Source: Wyeomyia smithii (taxonomy: Eukaryota; Arthropoda; Insecta; Diptera; Culicidae). Taken from it: 64,000 nt of DNA. The stretch is taken from the NCBI RefSeq assembly GCF_029784165.1, contig NC_073696.1, forward strand, positions 52,891,501-52,955,500, in the 5' to 3' direction. The notes under the pieces were generated by a model, which saw only the letters and a program-made list of their open reading frames with translations, had not been told where the DNA came from and did no database searches. This document shows, piece after piece, positions 10,654-21,700 of the stretch. Both the position numbers and the translations under genes were made by a program. The number at the start of each line of letters is the position of its first letter. Position 1 is the first letter of the stretch.

Positions 10654-12089
10654 GTTTTCCTTTTATCAAGTCTGCAAATCTGTCTAGCAACTATAATACT
10701 ACGGAAGAAAAAAGCTGGAACTAAGCTTATTTAATCGATAATACAACTGGTGATTAGGGTAGGTATAGCCTTGCCGTCTAAGCAAGGACTATATGCAATA
10801 GCTATATTATGATATGAATGCAATACTTTTTCTAGAATGTTACCGGTAGCTAGCAAAACTTGCATATACATTTAGGTGTTAGCGGCATTTGCGAAACTTT
10901 GTTGCGAAATTGACTCAACAACACAGAGTGGGCGGGTTTGGGGTGGTAGAAGGTGGAAGCAGCTATTTTTCTAGCAGGCAGCTGCACTTGCAGTGCAGCC
11001 TTTTACCGGAATTTTATTCCGATAATTGTTTCAACTGGACACTCCGCGGTATGTCACACAAAAGAAAGTCCAGAATTGAAAATTTAAAAATGATAGGGTC
11101 GTTACCCGCAGGTTTAGACTGAAAAAATATTTGACTTGTAGAGAATAACTTGCCTGTTTTGTCTCCGATACTAATTGCGGCTTCAGTTGCATAGTAGCTG
11201 TCAACGAAGCACAAAAACAGACAAAAACAAGCGTAAAATCTTGTTTTGCTCTGAACGTGTCGTCTGCGCTGCTGAAATTGCTAAAGCAATGAAAACAACA
11301 AACTGGGGAAATGTAGAGTGTTGCCAGCAGAACGGCCTTTGATAGGAATTTATTGAAGACATTTTTATGTAAAAATGCTTATTCTAGCTCGCATGCTAAT
11401 TAAACACTCATTTATAAGATCAAATCAACAAGAATTTGCGTGTAAAATAGTTTTGCATCAAAGATACAATCGTAAATCAATGAAGTTCAATTTTATATCT
11501 TTCTCGTTTTAATTCTAGAACTGAGAGTATTGTTAAAGAAATGTAAATGAACAAAATTACAAACTTGAAACTGCTAGTTAGATTGATATCGAAGCCAAAG
11601 TCACCAAAGTCGTGAATGTGATTGAATGTAATTTTGGAAAATAATGTAATGAAGTATTTTCGGTACTATTCTCTAAAAATACGTAAAATACAAGTATTTT
11701 AAAACAATATTTCTCTTGTTTTAATTAGATGGACGAAGATTTGTCTTGATTAATGGTCAATGGTTTGGCTTTTTTTAAAGAATACCGATAATCAAAATAA
11801 TTATAGGTTTGTCTACTTTGTCAAGCGGATGATCGCCAGTTCAAAAATTAGTAGTATTAGGCTACTTGATATAAACTGGCTTTTCCTAAAATAAAATTTG
11901 ATTCACCATGATTGACAAAAATTTTTAACTTTCAATTCGCTTGAAAACCCCGTATTTAGTTTTTATATTTGAAGATTTACAAAAAGAGATCAAACATTGA
12001 TTTAGTCTTCTGAGAAATCAAGATTTTGAGACTACAGTTAAAAATTGTTGGACAAAGAATAATCAAATTTTCCGCTCTGATGTCAAGGA
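10654..12089. other. 5' flank of taxilin and AT-rich intergenic DNA
   Basis: 10654-11330 presumably contains the taxilin 5' UTR and promoter; I see no TATA box that I would defend. 11340-12089 is AT-rich with no recognisable gene or repeat. Confidence 0.4.
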
Positions 12090-12743
12090 CAACTTTTCAC
12101 TGGTTGCCTTGGTGCAAACCAGAATCACTAAACACTATTATACGATTTTCACAAGGTCTGTTCAGCTTCTGGGCTTCGCGGATGCCTTTGACATCATAAC
12201 ACGTAACTTTGCGACGGTCGACTGAAGGCCGAAGCCGAATGACTCGTACTGCGAATAACGCACGAAGTTGACACTGTGAAAAAAACCTGCTAAGACCGGT
12301 AGTCCTCTACGGAATCGAGACGACAACGCTTCTCGAGTAGGATCTCAACGCTCTTGGAGTTTTCGAATGGAAGATGCTGCTTTCTATCTACGGTGGAGTA
12401 CAGACGGATGACGGAGAATGGCGACGACGCATGAGCCATGAGCTACACGCGCTGCTTGAAAAGAACCCCGTTGCAAACCTGACGAAAGTCAATAGGTTGC
12501 GGTGGGGCGGTCACGTCGTAAGGATGCCGGAAGACAACCCTGTGAAATTACTTCTCTTTACCATTCCTGCCGATACCAGAAATAGAGGAGCGCAGCGTGC
12601 ACGATGGCTCGACCAGATTGAAGGAGACTTGCGGGGCACGAGACGCCTGAGAAACTGGCGAAACACAGCCCAAAATTGAGCAACATAGCGACAACTTCTT
12701 GATACAGCAAGAGCCACCACGGCTCTCGTCTGACTGGTAAGGT
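12090..12743 (+). pseudogene. Decayed non-LTR retrotransposon, RT to 3' end
   Basis: The RT catalytic box reads GFADAFDII (about 12170-12200), so the second Asp of FADD is replaced by Ala. Further on come RPVVLYGIETTTLLE (about 12290-12335), FEWKMLLSIYGGVQ, RLRWGGHVVRMPEDNPVK (about 12495-12545) and RGAQRARWLDQIEGDL, the usual C-terminal region after RT in a common insect LINE group. A large deletion and several stops separate the blocks. The 3' end carries short GGTAAGGTAAG repeats. A second copy of this same 3' end is inserted at 13069-13197. I recognise the type but cannot fix the clade (RTE-like or I-like). Confidence 0.75.
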
Positions 12744-12789
12744 AAGTGCCTGGTGATGGAGGGATCTTTAACTTATTAATTATTTATTT

Positions 12790-13990
12790 GAGAGAGTTAT
12801 CCGTATCAGGATGATGTCACACATCAATGAAAATTCAATATTTCCAAGATGAACAATTCGGATTTCGCCATGGGTGTTTCACTATTCATCAATAGCTCAG
12901 AGTTACTAATATGATACGAGATAACAAATCTGATGGTTATTCCACTGGACCTGCTCTTTTAGGCATAGAAAAAGCATTCGACAGTGTTTGTCATAAAGGT
13001 TTGATTGCGAAATCACTAACTTTTAATTTTCCAATTTTTCTAATCAAAATTTAAAAATAGTATCTAACAGATCGAAGGAGACTTGCGGGTGATGAGACGC
13101 TTGGGGAACTGGCGAAACACAGCCCAAAACCGAGCAACATGGCGACAAATTCTTGATACAGCACAAGCCACCACGGCTCTCGTCTGATTGGTAAGTAAGT
13201 ATCTAACTGATCGAACTCAGCAGGTGGTTCACCAGAATTCAAAATCTGATAGATTTTCTCCACAGCAGGTGTGCCTCAAGGTTGAGTCTAGGGTCCAGTC
13301 TTGTCCAATCTATTTCAGATCTTCCTGATTTACCACAAAGTTTCTCTTCTGCGCTGACACAAGCATTCCCGTAAAGACGGTTACAGTAAAGTTTAGATAT
13401 TTTCTCTTCTTATTTGCAAAGATGGAAAACTTACCCCAATGCTTCTGAAACTCAATTGATATTTTTTCCTCATAAACCTCGAGCTCCTTTTCTCGACCCA
13501 AACAATGATCACGTTGTCAAGATGAATGGGGTTATTTTAAGTTGGTCTGACAAGGTTAAGTACTTGGGACTAATTCACGATAAAAAACTTATTTTCAAAG
13601 AGCACAAAACAAGTGCATCAAATATACGAGATGTTTATATGTTTATATCCTCTCATTGATAGAAATTTTTAGCTTTGTTTACAGAATAAACTTTGGTTTA
13701 CAACAAATTTTAGACCAGCAATGCTTTATGATGTACCATTCTGGTCAAGTTGTTGTTTAACAAGGAAGAAAACGCTTCAAAGGATTCAGAATAAAATTCT
13801 GAATGATTTTGTAGCGCCCTCCTTGGTTTGGTACACTCGAATTACATAGACTTACTGGTGTTGAAACATAAGAAGCTATGTCAAATAAAATTATTACCAA
13901 TTTTCGACAAAAATCGTTACAATCCTCAATTGCTACGATAGGCTCTCTTTATAGCCAATGAGTTAGCAATTAAGTTAGTTGTGAGTTTAA
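12790..13990 (+). pseudogene. Decayed jockey-clade LINE (reverse transcriptase region)
   Basis: Jockey-type RT blocks in order: DEQFGFRHG (about 12850), the first catalytic region as ALLGIEKAFDSV (about 12950-12985), KGLIAKSL and NFPIFLIKI, then after an inserted element YLTDR (about 13200), the degraded GVPQGS-equivalent (about 13268-13290), ETQLIFFPHKPRAPF (about 13430-13480), SWSDKVKYLGL (13540-13570), then LYPL, RPAMLY and W-rich thumb remnants up to about 13990. The FADD segment is deleted between about 13340 and 13400. Frameshifts and stops are numerous. The element is interrupted by the 3' end of a different LINE at 13069-13197. Confidence 0.75.
13069..13197 (+). mobile_element. 3' fragment of the 12090-12743 LINE family inserted in the jockey element
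   Basis: The sequence matches 12614-12743 closely (GAAGGAGACTTGCGGG..., AACTGGCGAAACACAGCCC, GAGCCACCACGGCTCTCGTC-like) and ends in the same GTAA repeats. AGTATCTAAC flanks it on both sides (13059-13068 and 13198-13207), a 10-bp target-site duplication. Without it, the jockey RT reads on to YLTDR. Confidence 0.85.
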
Positions 13991-15674
13991 TACCCTTTTT
14001 CGACAAGTAGGTTTAGCTCCCTACGAATGATAAGTCTGAATTGCGAAAGCAAACAAATCCTAACAATCAAAATTACTAATTTCTAACAGTGTTGAGGAGT
14101 CACCATTTGCGATTGACCACACAAACTCATTTACTAATAATTGTTATAAATACTTAAGCTACTAACAAAATTTTGGAATCTTGTCTCTCGGGCAGCTATT
14201 GCGGTGAATCGCTTATCCACAACGCTAACATTTGATTAACGGATTCACGATTTCGCCAATATTTTAGTTAGATAAGAAAACTAATAGAACCACAAAGAAG
14301 TGCTTTCTAAACGATAATTGCCTACCTAGTCGTTAAATTTGCAGTGGAACGGCAGGTAGGATGACACGCTACCGCAGTTACATTCAGTACAAAAAAATAG
14401 AATAGAACTAAAATAAAATATAAAATTCGAAACGTAGAACAATTACATATAACGAGTCAGAATAATTTTCCTTTTATCGGCCCGAAAGAAAAAAAAATGC
14501 TCAAGCCTAATCCGACGCTCTGATGAAAACATTTTCTGGTAATGTAGAGAATGAAGTTATTATTCGAAACCTTTCAATAATTACGCTCTAACAATTTTCA
14601 CTTAACATATCCATCATCAAAATTCAGAAAACTTTTAACACTTCGTCTGCATCACAAAATTTACGACTCGGACGATTTGACGAATGCTGTCGCAAGGGAG
14701 ACATGATAGGGAAATTACTACAGGCGGAGTCACGGCTTGAACTCATTTCAATATTGCACTAGCTTTTTCCGAATATAACCTACTAATGTTACATTATTTA
14801 ATACTCACAGAAAATAATCAAAACGAAACTCGTTGCACCGTTGAACAATCCTAAATTTCCATCGAAAAAGTGCCCTTTTTCCTGTAGCCAAAAAACTGCA
14901 ACCACGCTAATCTTGCTCCGCCCTGTATTCAACGTTACCGGGAAAGTGGAAAGCACGTAATGAAAATGTCTTCTCGTGCTGCTAAAAATAAACGTTGGGC
15001 TCTTTCTATTGCACGTTTTTTGACAGACAGTTTGACTGTTCGTTCCGAGCCTTCCGCGCAGGCGCGTTTCCTGCGACCGTTCACAAAAATTGTCTTGTTT
15101 ATTTTTCGTTTTCCAATCAACTGTTTTTACTCTTTATTGATTCATAAAAATTACACTATCGAACTACAGAAAGGTATAATATAAACAGAATTTCGTATGT
15201 TTTTGTTTGTCTTTCTAATTGTTTGTTTTGTTCCTAAACCCCTTGGTCTATTTATGTGGTTTGACTTTAATCTAAAATGTTCTCCTATACGTTTTTGGTT
15301 TCCAGTTAAACGGAGATTTTCCCTATTGGACAAAACTGCATCAGTGAAAAATTCTCTCGAATATAACATTTTACACAAACTGAATATTTTTTTTTGTATA
15401 CAGCTAACTAGCCTTGGCTCGAAAGACCATAACACTGGAAGTGGTTTTTCCTTCCATCCAGGACGTTCATATTCGCTTAGACTGCAAAAGCTTGGGAGAA
15501 AAGTATCGAACAAGCAAGTTTAATCAGTTCCCCCGGCATGATGGGTTTAAATTTGATAGAGCTTCTTTCGATGTGAGATAGTAAGGTAACAGAAATATTC
15601 CGGGAAAAGAAGCTGCCGGGGAATGGCAACAGATTTTGATACGAACCAATCGTTCGCTCGAAGCAGGACACACT
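13991..15674. other. Intergenic DNA and probable 3' UTR of Lamp1
   Basis: 13991-14900 shows no gene. 14900-15110 is less AT-rich and has overlapping short open frames on both strands, neither convincing. On the minus strand TTTATT at about 15101 and 15130 could be poly(A) signals for Lamp1, giving a 3' UTR of roughly 0.55 kb. Confidence 0.4.
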
Positions 15675-18600
15675 TTACATGCTCAGATAACCTCGGGACC
15701 GAGTGCTTCGTCGTCCGGCCAGATAGGCGATCAGTACAATCACAATCAACAAAATAAGAGCGCACCCGACGGCAATCGGAACGATATCCGGTGTGTCAAT
15801 GGCATCGCAATCCTTGGCGATCGAGAATTTAGAGTTGGCTTTGTTGTGGAACGCTTCAAACTGTAGCTTCGACACCGTAACAGTTGAGTTCAATCCAGTG
15901 GGATCAATAGAAGTTAGGTTGAGCAGCTGGGCACGGTTGCAGTGGTAGGACATGTCCAGAGGTGTTTTGAACATCGGTTGCTTATTGAGCAACGTAATAG
16001 TTTGGTTAGCTAAAAATCGGTAGAAATAAATTTAAACCGCTGTCATCTGTTTGATTATAGTCGATCATACCTTTAGCGTTGGGGAACGAACCGTTATTGA
16101 CGGCGAGTTGAAAAGCCATGCCGGAAAGCGTGAATTCATGCTCAGTGACATTTAAAGCGAAGTCGACTTCAAGGAAGCTGCTTTGCGCTGAAGGTGGACC
16201 CCAGGCAAGCTGCATATATTGCGAATCAGTGCCACAGGAACCGTTGATGGCGCGAGCATCCTTCGGGATGTCGTACAAAACGTGAGTTGGTTTGCCGGCT
16301 GCGTAGTAGGAAAAAGTGATTACGTGATGATAAAATGCATACATAACAAGAAGCCTAAGAATCGTGGTTTGTTCGGACTGGAGGAAAAATCAATAAAAAA
16401 TATAAACCTCTGTTTGCCTAAAGTGATATATGCGTACCTACACCTAAGATGCATATCATATTTTGACGTATCTGGACACTTATCCAGTTTACGAAAAACG
16501 TTTCATGAGATGAATGATTCGAAATCTCATCATAATTATCTAGCGACAGACACATTTCTTTACACAGAAAGTTGTAAATGTCGTCGAAATGATAGAACGA
16601 CTGAGACTAATTTATTTTGCTTACCGGTATCCAGATAGCTAACGTTAAGCTGCAGAGCCATTTGAGTTAGAATACAGGTGCGATTGGTTGTAGAGTTGGT
16701 CCAGGTCCAGGTGCCTACTTCGGGCTCTGGTACCGGTCCGGGCGCAGGAGTGGGTGACGGTGGCACAGCAGTGCTAGTTGTTGTAGGCGCAGCAGTAGTA
16801 GTTGGTACTGGCGTTGTAGTTGTGTGCGGTGGTGCCGTTGTTGTACTCTTAGTAGTTGGTGCATTAGTAGTCGTCGTTGTAGTATTTGTAGTTGGTACTG
16901 TGGTGGAAGGTTCACTCGCTGTTGTGGAACTTGGGGTTGTGGTGAAGGAATCATCTTGAGCTGCAAGATAAAAAAGGCAAATGGAAATGTTTTAATCTCG
17001 AATTATCAAAAATACGTGACTCTATGAATAAATGTATTAGTGTCACTGATGTCAGTAATAATCAAGCGCTAGGCTATTACACATTCCAGCTGACCAGAAA
17101 ACGTACTCAACCAGATGTTGATAACGGCTGTAGCATCAGGGTACATAGTACTACATTGTTACATTAGTCAGAGATTAAAAGTATTACCTCGAAAAACAGT
17201 TCCTATTAGTACAAAGCACCAGAAGGCACTGGATCGTTATATCGTGTGAAGTTCAAGGATATAATTTGAAACCAAACCGCCGCTTGGAAACCATATGGCA
17301 ATTGATTTATCAATAATACTTTTTGCTGTATACTAGACATAAACATATATATAAGAAGAACTGTGTACCTATTTTGAAAGATTGGAATATATATTCATAT
17401 GAATTAGCATAATGACTATGATGTTACACATCACTTTGACAGAATAAATAATGGCATTCAGAAGAGCACAGGCAGCAGCAAATTTTACTGATAACGACGT
17501 TAACAAGTTGACATAAGATGCACCGTTCCCTAGTGTATATTTGAACATTCGTGTTGTATTATTAACTGATGAAGAGTAGCGAAACATGTCCAGGAAAGTA
17601 TTTACCGAACTAAATGGAATCTACAGTTGTGGAATTATCAACACAAGGTGACTCAAGCGCTGTTCCTTCGAGAAAGCGCCAATAATTCAATAGTTGTGTA
17701 AGTAGCGGATAAGCCACGATCGAAGTAAGCTACTGCCACACTAATCAGCACTCTTATGAAAATAGCAATAGGCATTCGTATAGAGCTGACAAAAAGGTAT
17801 CACCAAGTGCACTGAGTATCGTTACGAAAGAAACATATTACGAGCACTGTGCGTATTTGAGCTAGTAGAATAGGCCTCCAATGATTTTTATTATTGCCAA
17901 TAGTTATCAACGATAGAGTTAAATTACTTCTAGTTTTAAGAATTGGTGATTGTTCTTTCAACTGCTATCTGGTTTTACCCCTCGAACAGTTTCGAGATAG
18001 TATTCTGGTTTAACATGGTCGTTGAAGTATGATTCAGATTCAATTTTAGCTGGAGCGAGTCATGAATTGTCATGTACACAACCAGCTGTGAATGTCAGTA
18101 AAAGCCAAATTATTAAACATCAATCTGAAATAACTGTTTCGCTCCTTACACAATTACGCATGCCAACAAAAAATCAACACCATGGTCTAGTGATTGGCAG
18201 CACTTGAAACAAACATTTGCAAACTTCGATTCTCCATCGAGGCAATTGTATGATTCATATTTTATCGACAATCGCATTTAGTCCTCTTCTGCAACATATT
18301 GACCGACTTTTGCGCACGACAAATAAAGGAGGTAGTTTTGCCAATTTCACCTCTAACCGGAAATAATATAAGCAAAAAATCATAAAGAATCTTTTTCGCT
18401 AACTACTTAAGTCGCAACTTCCATCTGTGTGCCTAATATTTCATACATCAGAGCAAACACAAAAAAAACAACCCTGTTATCACAGCGAGTTCTCTTTGTT
18501 CTGGTCTGGCAGTAGTATGGAAGCCATATTAAAATGTTTCGTGAATCACTATAGAAAGTTACATTAGAAAATTTCAAAAGCGTACTTATTATTATCTCTT

Positions 18601-18727
18601 CTGTTAATTGACAATGCGAACAATAAGGATTTATAGAATCGGCTAATATTACACAATTCTGATACTCACCACTGCATATGGCCAGCCCGGCCATTAAAAG
18701 CAGGCTGCATCTCACCAACAATTTCAT
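15675..18727 (-). CDS. Lamp1: LAMP1-type lysosome-associated membrane glycoprotein, 318 aa, complete
   Basis: Four exons on the minus strand: 18670-18727 (ATG), 16625-16960, 16071-16298 and 15675-16009 (TAA). All introns are GT/AG, phase 1. Residues 1-19 are a signal peptide. Residues about 20-95 are a mucin-like Thr/Pro-rich hinge suited to O-glycosylation. Residues about 96-280 form a single LAMP luminal domain with four Cys (in NRTCI, NGSCG, SYHCN, AKDCD) and many N-x-S/T sites. A membrane helix spans about 283-306. The 12-residue cytosolic tail ends GYLSM, the GYxxPhi lysosomal sorting signal read by AP adaptors. Vertebrate LAMP1/2 have two luminal domains; one domain fits CD63-independent insect LAMP and CD68/DC-LAMP-like layouts. 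Intron 1 (16961-18669, 1.7 kb) holds no gene. The valine-rich plus-strand frame over the hinge is an antisense artefact. Confidence 0.93.
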
Positions 18728-19270
18728 CGTAGTCCTTGAGGCTTATTTCACTACGATCAACAACACTCAACGCCAAACGCAATCAAGATCCACCGAATGA
18801 TTAGAAGAATCAGCTTGCAAAACTCCTCGGCTTTGATCTTTCCAAGTACGCAGCAGCACACAGCACCAATAAAAAATAAAGCTATCAGACAAGTCAGTCC
18901 CTCAGCAGACCCTCCTCAATTCAACACCGTTCAGTTAACTGCGAGCGAAGCGAGTGCAAGCAAACACTACTACTACTGCATACGCGATGCGTGAATCAGC
19001 TTCTTCGCATCTGATTGCAGCCAGTGGTGCCATTTTTTGCGGAGTCGCTAAAAACTTTTCAAAACTTAAAAATATGGTAAAACTTGCAATGGAAATAAAT
19101 TATTCGGTTAATATTTACTTCATTGATATTTTATCTCGAATCATCAGCAGAGCTGTTGAACAATTTTTTTTGAAACCGTTTGGCAAACACCACTTCAACC
19201 TGAGCATCAGTTGCAATTTTAAATGTTTATTAAGAGAATTGATTTGCTTAATCTATTTCCATCTGACCTT
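18728..19270. other. 5' flank of Lamp1
   Basis: Probably contains the Lamp1 5' UTR (to about 18980, a moderately GC-rich stretch) and its promoter. No TATA box that I would defend, and no other gene. Confidence 0.4.
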
Positions 19271-19556
19271 ATAGACCATTTTACGAGACGTTTTTGAACT
19301 CAATTCATGAATGAAATTTTGGCAGAAAGCTCGGAACCGCTGACATAACGCACGTAAAAGCAGCATCAATATCAGCAGGTTCCGTGACACCTGTCAGTTC
19401 GTAAGATGGTCTATAGATCATTTTAGGAACTGACAGGTTTCACGGATCCTGCTGATATTGATGCTGCTTTTACGTGCGCTGTGTCAGCGGTTCCAAGCTT
19501 TCTGTCAAAATTTCATTCATGAATTGAGTTCAGAAACGTCTTGTAAAATGGTCTAT
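19271..19556. mobile_element. Long-inverted-repeat (foldback) element 1, 286 bp
   Basis: The left arm 19271-19400 and right arm 19427-19556 are inverted copies of about 130 bp differing at roughly eight positions. The loop is about 26 bases. Ends read ATAGACCATTTTAC and its complement, with TA at both edges, which would fit a Tc1/mariner-type MITE inserted at TA. The loop itself holds a partial copy of the end motif (TATAGATCATTTTA). No coding potential. Confidence 0.85.
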
Positions 19557-19933
19557 TGGTCTCTGTCATCTTTTGTTCTAAATATATACATGACACTTGG
19601 TTAATAGACAAACAGACGTACCACGAAATTTATTTCAGTTTATTATAGCTTTTTAAACGAGATGATCGGTCACGTGAAAGATAGTCAACTGAAGGAGATC
19701 ACGCGGAGTGTATTCGATAGCAGAGGTAATCTCTGCGTCTGAAGCGATGAGCAAATTAAATGTATTTCTGAAATGCGCAGCAAAAAGTTCGTATTTTTCG
19801 CGTACTATGTAGGACTCTTCGTATTCTAAGAACATGTACACTGGTAAACCTTTCTCTTTTTTTTCTTAGAAGTCACAAATTACCAGAACAGTTTTGGGGT
19901 TTTACGAAGGTTACAAGAAACGATTATAAGAAC

Positions 19934-20570
19934 GGTAATTACCAGGGGGATCTATCTGTCAAACATCGTATAACCAACATATTCGGCAACATGGCGTTTG
20001 TTTTGGTTTTTGTTCTTTTTGGTCATGAAATTGATCGATGTGAAACATTGTAAAATTGGAACGTTTTTTTTTATCAAAACTCGAGAAACCTTTCATGAAT
20101 GTGTTGTGTAGTAATTTTCCCCCATTATCCAGCTTTCCACGAGCGATAATGGCGGACAGCGCACGCTGCCCATTTTGGCGTTTTCTGTAGGTCGGGTAGT
20201 TTTCAATCGCAGTAACGGAGTGAAAAACATAAAATTTTTGCAACGTAGCACAGCAACTTTAATAAACAGTTTTGTCGCGTATGCGCACGACGAAATCTGA
20301 ATAACAAAACGCCCATTGTTTGTTGAATTTGCTACGCTACGTTACGATGTTGTTATATTTTCTACTCCGTTACTGCAATTGAAAATTCCCTGACCTACAG
20401 AAAACGTCAAAATGGGCTGCGTGCACTGTCCGCCATTACCGCTCGTGGAAAGCTGGATTGTTTATAGTTACAAACATCATAGACCAACAAACGTCATGGA
20501 CCAGAGTTGATCTGCGATAATGCACACATATATGAAATTCGACAAAAGTGAATCCTCTCTGGTAATTACC
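19934..20570. mobile_element. Long-inverted-repeat element 2, about 637 bp
   Basis: Outer ends are GGTAATTACCAG (19934) and the complement ending at 20570. A better-conserved inner inverted repeat runs 20129-20222 against 20363-20456 (CCAGCTTTCCACGAGCG... and complement), with weaker pairing continuing to about 20273 and 20312. There is no open frame of note and no clear target-site duplication. Confidence 0.7.
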
Positions 20571-20684
20571 TAAGGGGAGACATCTGGCTTCTTTTTCTTC
20601 TTACTCACTCACCTCGATGATCCCTGTTGTATTTTTCGTAAGTGATGCCAATAATGCTCTAAAAATGTACTACATTATGTGAAA

Positions 20685-21120
20685 GTATAGTATTTTAGAT
20701 GCCTAACAACTTTGCAGAGGACACTGAGGAGCTAGAATGTCCCTAAGAAGAGCCATAGCTGTTTAAAGTAGAGTATGTCGATTTAAATGCAGAAAATCTT
20801 GTTTTCTGCCAACATTACCAATGTACCGCCGTCAGTAGGATTCCCATCAGAAGTAACCTGTCAGAACGAGTTTATACACTCAGCTGGACCAAGCAAACAA
20901 GTTTAGGTCAATATTCTAGGCGTAGGTAGAATCTACAACGTGTTTCAGAGGTAACTTCTGATTGAAATCAGACTGACGCCGGTACACTGGCAGTGTTGGC
21001 AGAAAAAATGACTTGCAACATAAATTTCGACATACTCAACTTTGAACAGCTCTTGTATTTTTTTGGCACATCCTAGCTCTTTAGTGTCTTCGACCAAGTT
21101 GTTAGGCATCAAAAAACCTA
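20685..21120. mobile_element. Long-inverted-repeat element 3, about 436 bp
   Basis: The left arm from about 20685 (GATGCCTAACAACTT at 20698) to about 20868 pairs with about 20941-21120 (AAGTTGTTAGGCATC at 21097-21111). Shared blocks include GAGTATGTCGA, TTTTCTGCCAACA, TGTACCG and ATCAGAAGT. Divergence is greater than in element 1, which suggests greater age. No coding potential. Confidence 0.75.
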
Positions 21121-21689
21121 CCTTATGAAGTCATGATATTTATGGTTTGAGCCATTTTGAGCTCTTTAGACTGGAAAATGCAAATAAGTTGGTTTTTCCA
21201 TACAAATCTCCATATAAAATTAAAATGCAATGCGCCAAGCGGAGATAAAACCAATCGACTTCCAATAAATTCAGGATTGTTTGGGGCCCCAAATAGAACA
21301 AAAAAAAAAACTTGGTTCTGGCTTTCTGCTATCAAATTTCGGTTTTTCCATATAACGATTCCCCACCCTACTATACAATGATTAGCTTAGGATAAATATA
21401 GTGATAATAATAATAACTTCAAAAACACATCATCTGTTGTCACAGGAAAGAAACTTGGGACTAGTATTCTTCTTACAGATGATGTTAGTTGCAAACTCAG
21501 CCTTTCATTCGATACCTGGCCACCGTCCTACGTCCTGGTCCACGTCCTACGGGAAAGGAAGTAGGAATGTTATCTCAACGTCTACTTAAGAAGGTGCAGG
21601 GAATCCATACTACCTTCATAGACGTTACAGGAATCAGGGTGTTGTGTTAGTAGGAAAGGTAATATGCCAAGGATCTCTATTTTGACAAG
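21121..21689. other. DNA between hairpin element 3 and the BEL/Pao element
   Basis: No gene recognised. If the BEL/Pao element kept a 3' LTR it should lie here, but I could not match any part of this stretch to the candidate 5' LTR at 27776-28218. Confidence 0.35.
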
Positions 21690-21700
21690 ATAGAGTGATG

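Noticed and set aside
14935..15184. Overlapping small frames on both strands
   Set aside because: No family resemblance, no splice or start support, and open in both directions, as expected of less AT-rich DNA.
16678..16959. Valine-rich plus-strand open frame
   Set aside because: It is the antisense of the Thr-rich Lamp1 hinge; low-complexity codons keep all frames open.
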